Source of the DNA: Burkholderiales bacterium RIFCSPHIGHO2_12_FULL_69_20
Lineage (GTDB): Bacteria > Pseudomonadota > Gammaproteobacteria > Burkholderiales > Burkholderiaceae_C
DNA length: 64,000 nt
Direction of reading: 5' to 3'
Assembly (NCBI GenBank): GCA_001770815.1
Contig: MESD01000043.1
Coordinates: 62,001 to 126,000, forward strand
In this document: in pieces, positions 44,718 to 53,907 of the stretch
How positions within the stretch are numbered: the stretch's first letter is position 1
Layout: each line of letters begins with the position of its first letter
Made by a program: the position numbers and the translations under genes
Notes under the pieces: model-generated
The model's input: the letters and a program-made list of their open reading frames with translations, nothing else
Database searches by the model: none
What the model was told of the DNA's origin: nothing

Positions 44718-45542
44718 ATGAGCACCACACCGCCCCGCCGACCGTCCCGCCCTGCAGCCGCCACTGCACGGCGCGCGGCGCCCGCGCCGGCCGCACCCGC
44801 TGCGCCCGCCCCGGTCAGCCCGGCGGCCGTGGGCGGCCCGCTCAGCGAGGCCGAGCTGCAGCAGCTGCAGGCGCTGATGGATGGCATCCCCGACACGCTG
44901 GAGCCGCTGGACGTGGTGATGATCGACGGCTACCTCTGCGGCGTGCTGCTGCAGCCCGACGCCGTGCCGGCCGAGCGCTGGCTGGCGCTGATCCCCGACG
45001 TCGACGGCCGCAAGCCACCCAACCGCTTCGACCTGGCCACGATGCGTGCGCTGGTGCTGCGCCGCCATGCCGAGCTGGACCGCGCCATCGGCCACCGGCA
45101 ATGGTTCGATCCCTGGGTCTACCAGCTCGACGACGAGGCCAGCCCGTCCGAGACGGTGCTGCCCTGGGTGGCCGGCTTCGCCACCGCAGTGGACGCCTTC
45201 ACCGCGCTGATGGACCGCCACGACGACGCCATCCTGGAGCCGTTGGCCACGCTGTACCGCCACCTCGACCCCGACGACCTGGAAGACGCCGACGCGTTGC
45301 TGGCCGAGATCGAGACCCTGGCGCCGCCCGAGACGCTGGCCGAGGCGGTGGAAGACCTGGTGCGCAGCGTGCTGCTGATGGCCGACGTGTCGCGGCCGGT
45401 GGCCGGCGCGCTGGCCAAGGGGGCGGCGCCGGTGCGTGGCGCGCCGCGGCATGCAACCGCCGCACCGCCCGTCCGACCGGCAGCCCGCCCGGCCGCCCGC
45501 CAGCCTGCCGGCCCTCGTTCGGGCCCACCGCGCAAACGCTGA
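44718..45542 (+). CDS. UPF0149/YecA-family protein
   Basis: LSEAELQQLQALMDGIPDTLEPLDVVMIDGYLCGVLLQPDAVPAERWLALI. Confidence 0.85.
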   Translation: MSTTPPRRPSRPAAATARRAAPAPAAPAAPAPVSPAAVGGPLSEAELQQLQALMDGIPDTLEPLDVVMIDGYLCGVLLQPDAVPAERWLALIPDVDGRKPPNRFDLATMRALVLRRHAELDRAIGHRQWFDPWVYQLDDEASPSETVLPWVAGFATAVDAFTALMDRHDDAILEPLATLYRHLDPDDLEDADALLAEIETLAPPETLAEAVEDLVRSVLLMADVSRPVAGALAKGAAPVRGAPRHATAAPPVRPAARPAARQPAGPRSGPPRKR

Positions 45543-45746
45543 TCGGGTCGGGTCCGCGCCCGGCGTCGGTGTATCGCAGGCTTGTCAACAAATCGTGACC
45601 GGCTTGCGTTACACAGCCGTGCTGCTGCACCGCCGCCGGTTAGCTCGTCGGTGACGCGGGTCGATGCAGCAGCGCCCTCAGTTCAACCCCGATGCAGCCG
45701 CCGGAGCCGCACCCGGGCCCGTCATTCCGGACACTGAAAGCCTGCC

Positions 45747-46055
45747 ATGACCCAACGCCGTACCTTCCTGCTGCAACTCGTGCCCGCCACCCTGGCCGTG
45801 GGCGCCAGCCTGCGCGCCAACGCGCAAGCCGCCAAGGTCGAGGAGAGTGATGCCGCCGCCAAGGGCGTCGGCTACGTGCACGACGCGTCCAAGGTGAACG
45901 CCGCCACCTACAAGGGCTATGCCAAGGGCCGCATGTGCGGCAACTGCCAGCTGTACCAAGGCAAGCCGGCCGACGCCTGGGGTGTCTGCCCGATCGTGGG
46001 CATGAAGCAGGTCAACGGCAAGGGCTGGTGCACCGCCTGGGTGAAGAAGGCCTGA
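45747..46055 (+). CDS. High-potential iron-sulfur protein (HiPIP)
   Basis: Twin-arginine-like MTQRRTFLLQ signal, MCGNCQLYQG...WGVCPIVGMKQVNGKGWCTAW four-Cys pattern. Confidence 0.93.
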   Translation: MTQRRTFLLQLVPATLAVGASLRANAQAAKVEESDAAAKGVGYVHDASKVNAATYKGYAKGRMCGNCQLYQGKPADAWGVCPIVGMKQVNGKGWCTAWVKKA

Positions 46056-46081
46056 TCGCCTGATCGGTGCGGCGGGCCGAT

Positions 46082-47374
46082 TCAGCCCATCGCGCCGAAC
46101 ACCCGGCGCGCGTGCAGGCCCAAGCCCTGGGCCACGCTGGCAAAGCGGTCGCCGCGCATCACGCCCGCCGCCGGAAAGCGCGCGGCGATGCGCTCGGCCA
46201 GCGGTTTCAGGCCGGTGGAGCCGCCAGTGAAGTACAGCGCGTGCACCTGCGCGCGCGCCAGCCCGGCCTGGGCCAGCGTCTCATCGGCCGCACCGGCGAT
46301 GCGCTCGAGGTCGGCGTCCACCGCGGCGATGGCCTGCGCCTCGCTCAGATCGACCCGCAGCCCGGCCTGCAGCGCGGCCAGGTCGATGGTGGTGTGGCCG
46401 CCTTCGGCCACCGCGATCTTGGCGGCCTCGGCCTGGCCGATCAGTGCATGGCCCAGCCGCTCGGTCACCACCGTCATCAGTCGGGCATGCTGCTGCACGT
46501 CGGCATAGAAGGTCTTCATGCGCGCCAGCTCGGCCACCCGCGCCGGCGCGTACACGGTGTTGATCAGGTGCCAGGTGGCCAGGTCGAAGTAGGCCCGGCT
46601 GGGCACCTCGCGGCCGGTGGGGCCCAGCGCGCGGTAGCCGCAGACCGGCAGGATGCGCGCCAGCTCGATGTGGCGGTCGAAATCGGTGCCGGCGATGTGC
46701 ACGCCGTGGTTGGCCAGGATGTCGTCCTTGCGGTCGAAACGCTGGCGCCGCTGCGGGCCCACCCGCACCAGCGAGAAGTCGGACGTGCCGCCACCGATGT
46801 CGGCCACCAGCACCACCTGCTCGCGGTCGACCGTGGTCTCGTAGTCCAGCGCCGCGGCGATGGGCTCGTACTGGAAGCTGATCTGCTCGAAGCCCACCTC
46901 GCGTGCGGCCTGCGTCAGCGCGGCCTGGGCGGCGGCGTCACGCTCGGCATCGTCGTCGACGAAAAACACCGGCCGGCCCAGCACCACCCGGTTCAGCGAG
47001 TGGCCGGCCTGGCGCTCGGCCAGCGTCTTGAGGTGCTTCAGGTAACCGCCCACCACGTCAAGGTAACGCACCGAGCGGCCGGCACCCACGTCGGTGGCCT
47101 GGGTGGCCAGCGTCGAGCCGAGGATGCTCTTCATCGAACGCATCAGCCGGCCCTCGATGCCTTCCACATACGCCGCCACGGCGGCGCGGCCGTAGTGGCG
47201 GTGCGGCTCTTCGAACGAGGCCAGGCCCTCGACCGCGTAAAACACCGCGGTGGGCATGGTGCGCTGGCCGGGCTCGAGTTCGACGAGTTGCACGCCGGCG
47301 CCCACGGGCAGCGCGATGGCCGAGTTGGAGGTGCCGAAATCGATGGCGCAGACGTGGGGCACAGCAGCGGGCAT
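46082..47374 (-). CDS. HSP70-family protein (YegD-like)
   Basis: VCAIDFGTSNSAIALPVGAGVQLVELEPGQRTMPTAVFYA, LVADIGGGTSDFSLVRVG. Confidence 0.9.
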   Translation of the reverse strand: MPAAVPHVCAIDFGTSNSAIALPVGAGVQLVELEPGQRTMPTAVFYAVEGLASFEEPHRHYGRAAVAAYVEGIEGRLMRSMKSILGSTLATQATDVGAGRSVRYLDVVGGYLKHLKTLAERQAGHSLNRVVLGRPVFFVDDDAERDAAAQAALTQAAREVGFEQISFQYEPIAAALDYETTVDREQVVLVADIGGGTSDFSLVRVGPQRRQRFDRKDDILANHGVHIAGTDFDRHIELARILPVCGYRALGPTGREVPSRAYFDLATWHLINTVYAPARVAELARMKTFYADVQQHARLMTVVTERLGHALIGQAEAAKIAVAEGGHTTIDLAALQAGLRVDLSEAQAIAAVDADLERIAGAADETLAQAGLARAQVHALYFTGGSTGLKPLAERIAARFPAAGVMRGDRFASVAQGLGLHARRVFGAMG

Positions 47375-47468
47375 GGTGAGCGGGAGGCGGGGCCACTGCG
47401 GGGCGCAGCGTGAGGGGCCCGGGCAAAGGGGCGCGATTCTAGGCGCGCCGCGCGCCATGCCATCGATG

Positions 47469-47534
47469 CAATTGCACCGCAACTGCACCGCAACGGCGCG
47501 GCAACGGCGCGGCAACCACGCCGCAGCCGCGCCG
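47469..47534. repeat. Six-unit 11-bp phased tandem repeat
   Basis: CAATTGCACCG CAACTGCACCG CAACGGCGCGG CAACGGCGCGG CAACCACGCCG CAGCCGCGCCG. Confidence 0.85.
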
Positions 47535-47547
47535 CCAGACCGGACGA

Positions 47548-48252
47548 TCAGGCCAGGCCCGCCAGCCAATCCTGCAGCAGCGTGGTGACGGCCTGTGGCT
47601 GCTCCCAGGTAAGCATGTGCCCACATTCAGGCAACAACCGCAGCTGCGCGCCGGGGATGGCCGCGGCCATCTCGCGAGCGTTGTCGGGCGGTGTCAGCAG
47701 ATCGTCCAGGCCACCCACCACCAGCGTGGGGCAGGCCAGCGCGACCAGCGTGGGCCGCAGATCGGCGCGCGCCATCACCGCGCGGTTCTGGCGGATCAGC
47801 CCGGCGGCGCCGGCGCGTTGCACCATGGCGATGTAGTCCTCCACCAGCCGGGCCTGGTGCGCCGGGTGGAAGGCAAACATCGCGTTGGCGCGCAGCAGCG
47901 GCTCGGCGCGGCCTTGTTCGAATTCGACGATGGCCTCGGTGCGCAAACGGATCAGCTCGGGCGTGTCGGGCCGGGCCGAGCTGCCCAGCACGGCCAGGCC
48001 ACGCACCCGCTGCGGCGCCTGGCGCGCGGCCTCCAGCGCCAGCATGCCACCCATCGAGCAGCCCGCCAGCAGCAGCGCGCCCGGGTGCTCGGCCAGCAGC
48101 AGCGCGGCCATCTCGGGCAGGCTGTCGGCGCGGCCGTGCACGTCGGCCACCACCACCGGGCCGGTGGTGTGGGATGACGCCAGGGCCGGCTGCTGGTGGC
48201 GCCACAGGGCGGCATCACAGGCCATGCCGGGCAACAGGATCAGGGTGTTCAC
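47548..48252 (-). CDS. Alpha/beta fold hydrolase
   Basis: LILLPGMACDAALW, LLLAGCSMGGMLALEAARQAPQRVRGLAVLGSSARPDTPELIRLR. Confidence 0.92.
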   Translation of the reverse strand: MNTLILLPGMACDAALWRHQQPALASSHTTGPVVVADVHGRADSLPEMAALLLAEHPGALLLAGCSMGGMLALEAARQAPQRVRGLAVLGSSARPDTPELIRLRTEAIVEFEQGRAEPLLRANAMFAFHPAHQARLVEDYIAMVQRAGAAGLIRQNRAVMARADLRPTLVALACPTLVVGGLDDLLTPPDNAREMAAAIPGAQLRLLPECGHMLTWEQPQAVTTLLQDWLAGLA

Positions 48253-48370
48253 GCGGGTACCTTCGGGCTACGCCCGCCGGAATTCACCCTTGGGGCGGCC
48301 CGGCGGACTCATCAAGCCAGTGTGGCAGACGCCGCGCCGCGCTGGCGCTGCCGACGGGTGCGCCAGCCGC

Positions 48371-49420
48371 TCAGCGCCGCAGCACCGGCAGCCCGCCAAT
48401 GCGCATCAGCGGCATGCTGGCCGATGGCTTGGTCACGCTGGCGTCGAACGGATGCACCGCGTGGCTGACCTGGGCCAGGATGCGGCGCACGTAGTCGCGC
48501 GTCTCGGCATAAGGCGGCACGCCACGGTAGCGCTCGACCGCCCCCTCGCCGGCGTTGTAGGCGGCCGCCACCAGCGCCACGTTGCCTTCGAAATACGCCA
48601 TCAGCCAGCGCAGGTAGGCCATGCCGCCGCGGATGTTCTGCGCCGGGTCCATGATGTTGCGCACCCGAAAGCGCGCCGCCGTGTCGGGAATCAGCTGCAT
48701 CAGCCCCTGCGCGTTTCTGGGCGACACCGCGTTGGGGTTGAAGCCGCTCTCGGTGTTGATGATGGCCAGCACCAGCTGCGGCGCCAGCTGGAAATCGGGC
48801 GCCACCAGCTTGACGAAATTGACGATGGGCTGCGGCGCGTTGGCCGGCAGCGGCGGCTCGGGCGGTGGCGCGGCGGGCCGGCTCGTGCGGGGTGTGGCGG
48901 CGGCCACCACCACGGGCGCCGGCAGCGCCACCGGGTGCAGGCAGGGCGGCGGCTCGCCGCGCGGCGTGCCCATCGAGGCGATCATGCGCTGCGCCTGCGG
49001 CAAACCCTGCTCGGCAGCGGCCAGAAACAGGTGGGCGGCCTGGGCATCATCGCGCTCGATGCCACGGCCATTGGTCAGCATCCAGGCCAGGCTGAACTGG
49101 GCTTCGGCATCGCCGTAACGTGCAGCCTGGCAGTACAGCGTGGCAGCGCGTGCCGGGTCGCGCGGCAGGCCGTTCTCGCCATGCTCCAGCGCCTGGGCCT
49201 CCTGGCGCCAGTGAAGCACCTGCGAGGGCACCACCGCGCCGACCGCCGGCCGCGGCGCCACCAGCGGCGCCGGCAAGGCGGCCAGGCCGTCGGCCAACTG
49301 GGCGTCCAGCGGCGACCCCTGCGCCTGCACGCCCGACGCAACCAGCATGTTCACCCCCAGCGCCAGCAGGCGCAGGCCCATGGACAGCGTTGAAAGTCGG
49401 GAGGGGCGTTGCAGGGGCAT
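48371..49420 (-). CDS. Lytic transglycosylase (SLT) with SEL1-like repeats
   Basis: ATLYCQAARYGDAEAQFSLAWMLTNGRGIERDDAQAAHLFLAAAEQG; LVLAIINTESGFNPNAVSPRNAQGLMQLIPDTAARF; VAAAYNAGEGAVERYRG. Confidence 0.93.
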   Translation of the reverse strand: MPLQRPSRLSTLSMGLRLLALGVNMLVASGVQAQGSPLDAQLADGLAALPAPLVAPRPAVGAVVPSQVLHWRQEAQALEHGENGLPRDPARAATLYCQAARYGDAEAQFSLAWMLTNGRGIERDDAQAAHLFLAAAEQGLPQAQRMIASMGTPRGEPPPCLHPVALPAPVVVAAATPRTSRPAAPPPEPPLPANAPQPIVNFVKLVAPDFQLAPQLVLAIINTESGFNPNAVSPRNAQGLMQLIPDTAARFRVRNIMDPAQNIRGGMAYLRWLMAYFEGNVALVAAAYNAGEGAVERYRGVPPYAETRDYVRRILAQVSHAVHPFDASVTKPSASMPLMRIGGLPVLRR

Positions 49421-49576
49421 CAGAGCGACTACGGGTTTGTACGGGGTGAAGCTGTTGAATGTAGCCCCTGGTCACCGGGTTTGTTAAGGGGCCCTCCCGA
49501 ACATGAGGGAGTGCTTCCCGGGCGCGGCGGCGCGAATCCGCGACATCGGTCACTGTGGTGCGCTGATCGGCGCAGG

Positions 49577-49757
49577 ATCAAGCCCGTCCACGCCGGGCGC
49601 CTGGCCAACCGCCCGGCGTCCGACACCCACCGCCAACTGTTGCCCGAGGCGATGATGAAGCCGGGCGTCAGCGAAGACACGGCGCGGCGGCGCACAGGCC
49701 TCGAGCACATCGGATGAGGTGCTGGCGGATCTGGATCGGGCGTTGGGGGCGGTGTAG
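49577..49757 (+). pseudogene. C-terminal remnant of an O-acetyl/O-succinylhomoserine sulfhydrylase-like gene (copy 1)
   Basis: RLANRPASDTHRQLLPEAMMKPGVSEDTARRRTGLEHIG* then, after a +1 shift, DEVLADLDRALGAV*; matches the conserved HPASTTH...GVS..LVRLS.GIEH.DDL..DL.QAL tail. Confidence 0.65.
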
Positions 49758-49860
49758 GCGACGGAGAGCGCTCCTGAAACGTCGGGAAATTTGACAACCG
49801 GCCGAGAGCAGGTCAGTGGCCCAAGTAAAAGCGCAAAGAAATCAACGGCCTGGCGATAAC

Positions 49861-49875
49861 GGCACAGGATTTGCT
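49861..49875 (+). promoter_or_regulatory. Putative sigma54 (RpoN) -24/-12 promoter upstream of the PEP-CTERM gene
   Basis: cGGCACaggatTTGCt: GG and GC separated by exactly 10 nt, 55 bp before the ATG. Confidence 0.65.
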
Positions 49876-49929
49876 TTGCCATTTCAACGCAAGCGGCAAT
49901 GCGTGCGTTGAACACCCTCGGAGGACACG

Positions 49930-50538
49930 ATGAATAGTCTGCATAAGAAAGTAAAGCCGCTGGTTGCAGTTGTCGGGGTGCTAGTTCTGGCAATGTCGGC
50001 TCAGGCGGCCGTCGTGCTCACTCCAGGCACGGCTGGGGTGATTGCTGCTGACATCGGCAATTCCAATTGCGAGTCAGCGTGTATCTACACTGCGTTTGGG
50101 ATCACTGACGCCCCGGGTACGGCAGATGATCTGGTGCTGTATTACAAGGCCGATGTCGATCCCGCCACTGAGGAGGGATCGTTTCAGACTTCGTACTCGA
50201 CCAGCTTCGCCAACACGTCCACGGATCCGGAAGATGCGTTGATCGAGTACATCAGTGGCGCGTCCATCTCCTGCCCGGAATGTTACTTGGCCATCAAGGA
50301 TGGGGACCAAAACCCGTCGTACTATTTCTATAACCTCAGCAGTTGGAATGGGACCGACGACATCTCGATGACCGATTTCTGGCCACAGCAGGGCGCGATC
50401 TCGCATGTGTCCATCTGGGGACGCGACGATAGTGGCGGCGGCGGTGGTGGCGGCGGCAATGCCCCTGAGCCGGGCTCATTGGCCTTGGTTGGGTTGGCTC
50501 TTCTGGGCGTTGCCGCGGTGCGTAAACGTTTGAGTTAA
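49930..50538 (+). CDS. PEP-CTERM sorting domain-containing exported protein
   Basis: Signal peptide; C-terminus GGGGGGGGNAPEPGSLALVGLALLGVAAVRKRLS (PEP motif + TM + basic tail). Confidence 0.93.
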   Translation: MNSLHKKVKPLVAVVGVLVLAMSAQAAVVLTPGTAGVIAADIGNSNCESACIYTAFGITDAPGTADDLVLYYKADVDPATEEGSFQTSYSTSFANTSTDPEDALIEYISGASISCPECYLAIKDGDQNPSYYFYNLSSWNGTDDISMTDFWPQQGAISHVSIWGRDDSGGGGGGGGNAPEPGSLALVGLALLGVAAVRKRLS

Positions 50539-50571
50539 GCGCCCGTTTCGGCCTTCGGGCTGAACAGCAAG

Positions 50572-50597
50572 AAACCCCGCCTGTGCGGGGTTTTCTC
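50572..50597. terminator. Terminator hairpin between convergent PEP-CTERM and subtilase genes
   Basis: AAACCCCGC-ctgt-GCGGGGTTTTCT. Confidence 0.85.
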
Positions 50598-50626
50598 ATT
50601 TTGTTCGCGCCCTGGTAGGCGCCTGG

Positions 50627-52435
50627 CTACTTGGTGACGGTGATCGCCGTGGTTGTCTTGTTGCCCGCTGCATCCTGCGCCACTGCGCTGACCGTGTGCG
50701 AGCCGGTTTTGGCCTTGCGGGTATTCCAGCTGTAGGCAAGGCTGGCGCCGGTGCCTGATGCAACCTGCCGGCCGTCAACATAGATCCACTGCTTGAGTGT
50801 GGCCGTACCGTTGTTGTCCGAGGCCGCCGTGCTGATCGCCACCGTGCCCGTGACCTTGCCGCCGCCGACCGGGTTCTTGATCACGACCGCCGGCGGAGTG
50901 GTGTCAACCACCACGTTGTTGGCCACGTTGACCGCAACCGTCGTCGAATTCTTGCTGTTGCCCGCAGCGTCATAGGCCACGGCAACCAGGTTGGACATGC
51001 CATTGGACGACTGGGTGCTGTCCCAACTGAACTGGAACGGCGTGGCGGTGTCGGTGGCCACGGTTGCGCCGTTCACCCGGAACTCGACCCGCGAAACGCC
51101 GACGTTGTCGAACGCATTCACATCGACCGACACCAGCCCGGCCACGGTGACGTTGCCCAACGGGGCCGAAATCGCCACGCTGGGGGCCTGCGTGTCGTTC
51201 GCCACGGCGCTGCGCGCTGCCGACACCGCCGCATGGGCGTTGACCCGGCCGTGGCCAAACAGCGCATCGCGTCCGGCGGTACCCAAATCGACCGCGGTGG
51301 AAAAGAGCAGGCTTTCGATCTGGGTGTTCGACAAGGCGGGGTTGGCGGCCATCATCGTGGCAATCGTGCCTGCGGTGATGGGGCTGGCAATCGACGTGCC
51401 CCACCACTGCGCATAGCCACCGCTGACCGTGGTCGTCCAGATATTGATGCCAGGCGCCGATACGGCCACGAAGTTGCCGTAACTTGACCAACTGGTCTTC
51501 AGATCGTTGCTGTCGGTGGCCGAGACCGGGATCATCGTGGCGGTGGGCGTCAGGCCTTCATCCTTGCCGTTGTTGCCGGCACATACAACGACCAGCCCGC
51601 CTTTGCTGCGCATGTAATTTGCAGCACTCTGCACGCTGGAACTGCCAGCTACGCCGACATAGCTGATGTTGGCGACCCGTGCGCCTTTGTCGGCCGCATA
51701 GGTCAGGCCCTGCGCCACCGTGCTCCAGTAGGCATAGGCATTGGGGTCGGCAATGCGTATCGGCATGATCTTGGCTGCGCCGGCAATGGCCGCCACCCCG
51801 ACTGCATTGTTCGACACGGCCGCGGCCGCACCTGCGACGGCCGTGCCATGGCCGTGGACATCACTGGTGTTCGAGTTGTTGTCGTAGAAATTCCAGCCTG
51901 GCACCAGGCTGGCCGCCAAGTCGGGATGCGCCGGCGCGACGCCGGTGTCGAGGACGGCGATGGTGATGCCTTGCCCTTGCGACAGATCCCAGGCGCCGGC
52001 CGCGTTGATCTTGGCCAAGTGCCATTCACTGCCCAGGTAGGGGTCGTTGGTGACGAAACCCGGTGACACGCGGCCGTCCAATTCGGCGAATTTGAGGTGT
52101 GGGTTGTGCGCCAAGCGGGCTTGCACAGCCGTTTCCGAGGCATTGCCGGGCAGGTCGACGATGTGCAGATCGGTCTTGCCGATTCGCCGCGCCTTGCCAC
52201 CGTGCACCTTGACGACCTTGTCGAGTTCAGCATCGGACAGGCCCGCACGGGTCTGAACAATGAGCCGGCCCTTCGCCCATTCCTGCGGTTGCGCCGCCTG
52301 CGCCGCAACCGAAGTCGCCATGCCGATCGCCAAAGCGGCCACCACGCGCGAGACGCGAAAACCTGTCAATGTTGCCGACACGACAGGGCATAGCGCCACC
52401 TGCACCGAACTTTTCTTGGAACCCATCGACGACAC
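50627..52435 (-). CDS. S8-family subtilisin-like serine peptidase with C-terminal Ig-like domains, secreted
   Basis: ITIAVLDTGVAPAHPDL, VHGHGTAVAGAAAA, WWGTSIASPITAGTIA (Asp/His/Ser triad), two Ig-like repeats; GTG or ATG start. Confidence 0.94.
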   Translation of the reverse strand: MSSMGSKKSSVQVALCPVVSATLTGFRVSRVVAALAIGMATSVAAQAAQPQEWAKGRLIVQTRAGLSDAELDKVVKVHGGKARRIGKTDLHIVDLPGNASETAVQARLAHNPHLKFAELDGRVSPGFVTNDPYLGSEWHLAKINAAGAWDLSQGQGITIAVLDTGVAPAHPDLAASLVPGWNFYDNNSNTSDVHGHGTAVAGAAAAVSNNAVGVAAIAGAAKIMPIRIADPNAYAYWSTVAQGLTYAADKGARVANISYVGVAGSSSVQSAANYMRSKGGLVVVCAGNNGKDEGLTPTATMIPVSATDSNDLKTSWSSYGNFVAVSAPGINIWTTTVSGGYAQWWGTSIASPITAGTIATMMAANPALSNTQIESLLFSTAVDLGTAGRDALFGHGRVNAHAAVSAARSAVANDTQAPSVAISAPLGNVTVAGLVSVDVNAFDNVGVSRVEFRVNGATVATDTATPFQFSWDSTQSSNGMSNLVAVAYDAAGNSKNSTTVAVNVANNVVVDTTPPAVVIKNPVGGGKVTGTVAISTAASDNNGTATLKQWIYVDGRQVASGTGASLAYSWNTRKAKTGSHTVSAVAQDAAGNKTTTAITVTK

Positions 52436-52543
52436 CTCTTGATTGCGTGACCTCAGCCAGCCGGCGTGGTCTGCTCAGACGGTGTCCATCAGCGGCGAAA
52501 GGCCGCCTACAGAGCGCATCGATCGATGGCACCCATCGGGTTG

Positions 52544-52629
52544 TCTGGCAGTCCTGCCGTCATGGAGCCGAAGCCCTTTAGACCGTTGACTTTGCGTCCC
52601 ACGCTTTCGCGTGGTTTGCCCTTTGCAGA
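52544..52629 (-). ncRNA. Cyclic-di-GMP-I (GEMM-I) riboswitch
   Basis: Minus strand TCTGCAAAGGGCAAACCACGCGAAAGCGTGGGACGCAAAGTCAACGGTCTAAAGGGCTTCGGCTCCATGACGGCAGGACTGCCAGA: conserved GGGCAAACC, GAAA-capped P1b stem, GGGACGCAAAG, CTAAA and TCTG/CAGA closing pair; about 110 bp upstream of the subtilase start. Confidence 0.93.
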
Positions 52630-53015
52630 TCAGCACTGCGGCGAGCGCCTGTTCATACTGCGCAGGTCGTTGTAGTTTTGATCGAAACCAGCAAATTTTC
52701 TATTGCCGATCTCGATCAACCCACCCGGATGAGGGGGTGGCACTGGCCATCTCATCCGATGCAAGGCGCCGCAGGCACCCACAAGCTGATTGTCGGCAAT
52801 CGGCCGTGTCAGCAGGAGCCGTTGCCGCTGCCGATTCGTAACCGGTGGTAGCGGTGGGTGCCGGCCGGCACAGACCCGCTGCGCGGTGGCGTGCACCCCG
52901 CCGCACATCGGCACGCCAGCGATCCGCCAGGTTGCAGTTGGTCACGAATTCAGCAGAAGTGAAACCCACGCGCCGGCCGGCATGGCGCTCGGCGGGCGAT
53001 TTCAGCGCGCACTGT

Positions 53016-53226
53016 TTCGCCGCGCTGCAGTGCTTCATCCGGTTGGTCAACACCAGCGATCACGAGCGCCTGGCTACTCACCCGGCGTTCACCACCCACA
53101 GCCAGTTTGTCGCCCAAGGAAATGGTGACGTCGGGCATCAGCGAAGACACCGTGCGGCTGTGCGTGGACATCGAGCACATCGACGACCTGCTGGTGGACC
53201 CAGAGCAGGCGTCGGCGGCGGTGTAG
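53016..53226 (+). pseudogene. C-terminal remnant of an O-acetyl/O-succinylhomoserine sulfhydrylase-like gene (copy 2)
   Basis: FAALQCFIRLVNTSDHERLATHPAFTTHSQF then, after a frameshift, MVTSGISEDTVRLCVDIEHIDDLLVDPEQASAAV*. Confidence 0.75.
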
Positions 53227-53401
53227 CGCGTGTGCCCGATGGGGCCAAGGGTGCGGACTGACACCGAAGTGACGCAGCTAGTCTGCACTGTTGAGTATTG
53301 CAATGAACTGCTCGGTAGCGAAAATGAACTGCTGAGTTTAGATTCAGGTTTGCAGGGCTGTCCCTCCGCCTACCTGCAGGCACCTTCTGGAGATCGACCC
53401 G

Positions 53402-53854
53402 ATGAAAAAGCTATTGATCGTGACCGCACTGTCGGTGTGTGCGGCGGCCGTGCAGGCCAAGGACATCGTCGACACGGCCGTGGCCGCCGGCAGTTTCAAG
53501 ACCCTGGCCACCGCGTTGACCGCGGCCGGCCTGATCGACACGCTCAAGGGCAAGGGCCCCTTCACCGTGTTTGCGCCCACCGACGCGGCCTTTGCCAAGA
53601 TTCCGAAGGCCGACCTCGATGCGCTGCTGGCCGACAAGACCAAGCTCACTGCCGTGCTGACCTACCACGTGGTGCCCGGCAAGGTGATGGCCAAGGACGT
53701 GAAGGCCGGCAAGGTGAAGACGGTGCAAGGCAGCGAGATCACCGTGGCCACCGCCGGCGGGGTGATGGTCGATGGTGCCAAGGTGACCAAGACCGACATC
53801 GCAGCCGACAACGGGGTGATCCACGTGATCGACAGCGTGATCATGCCCAAGTGA
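53402..53854 (+). CDS. Fasciclin domain-containing secreted protein
   Basis: [48 protein letters not shown]...[14 protein letters not shown]...[14 protein letters not shown]. Confidence 0.95.
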   Translation: MKKLLIVTALSVCAAAVQAKDIVDTAVAAGSFKTLATALTAAGLIDTLKGKGPFTVFAPTDAAFAKIPKADLDALLADKTKLTAVLTYHVVPGKVMAKDVKAGKVKTVQGSEITVATAGGVMVDGAKVTKTDIAADNGVIHVIDSVIMPK

Positions 53855-53907
53855 TCAGCATCGGGCCGGGCTCCTCGGTCGTTGGCCGATGCGGTGCCCG
53901 GTGTCAG

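Noticed and set aside
46067-47413. 448-aa plus-strand ORF antisense to the HSP70-like gene
   Set aside because: Same artefact type; opposite strand has the ATPase motifs
49770-49929. Possible second, degenerate GEMM-like element (gcgcaaagaaatcaacggcct) before the PEP-CTERM gene
   Set aside because: Lacks the GGGCAAACC half and GAAA-capped stem; the sigma54 promoter lies downstream of it, so it would not be transcribed
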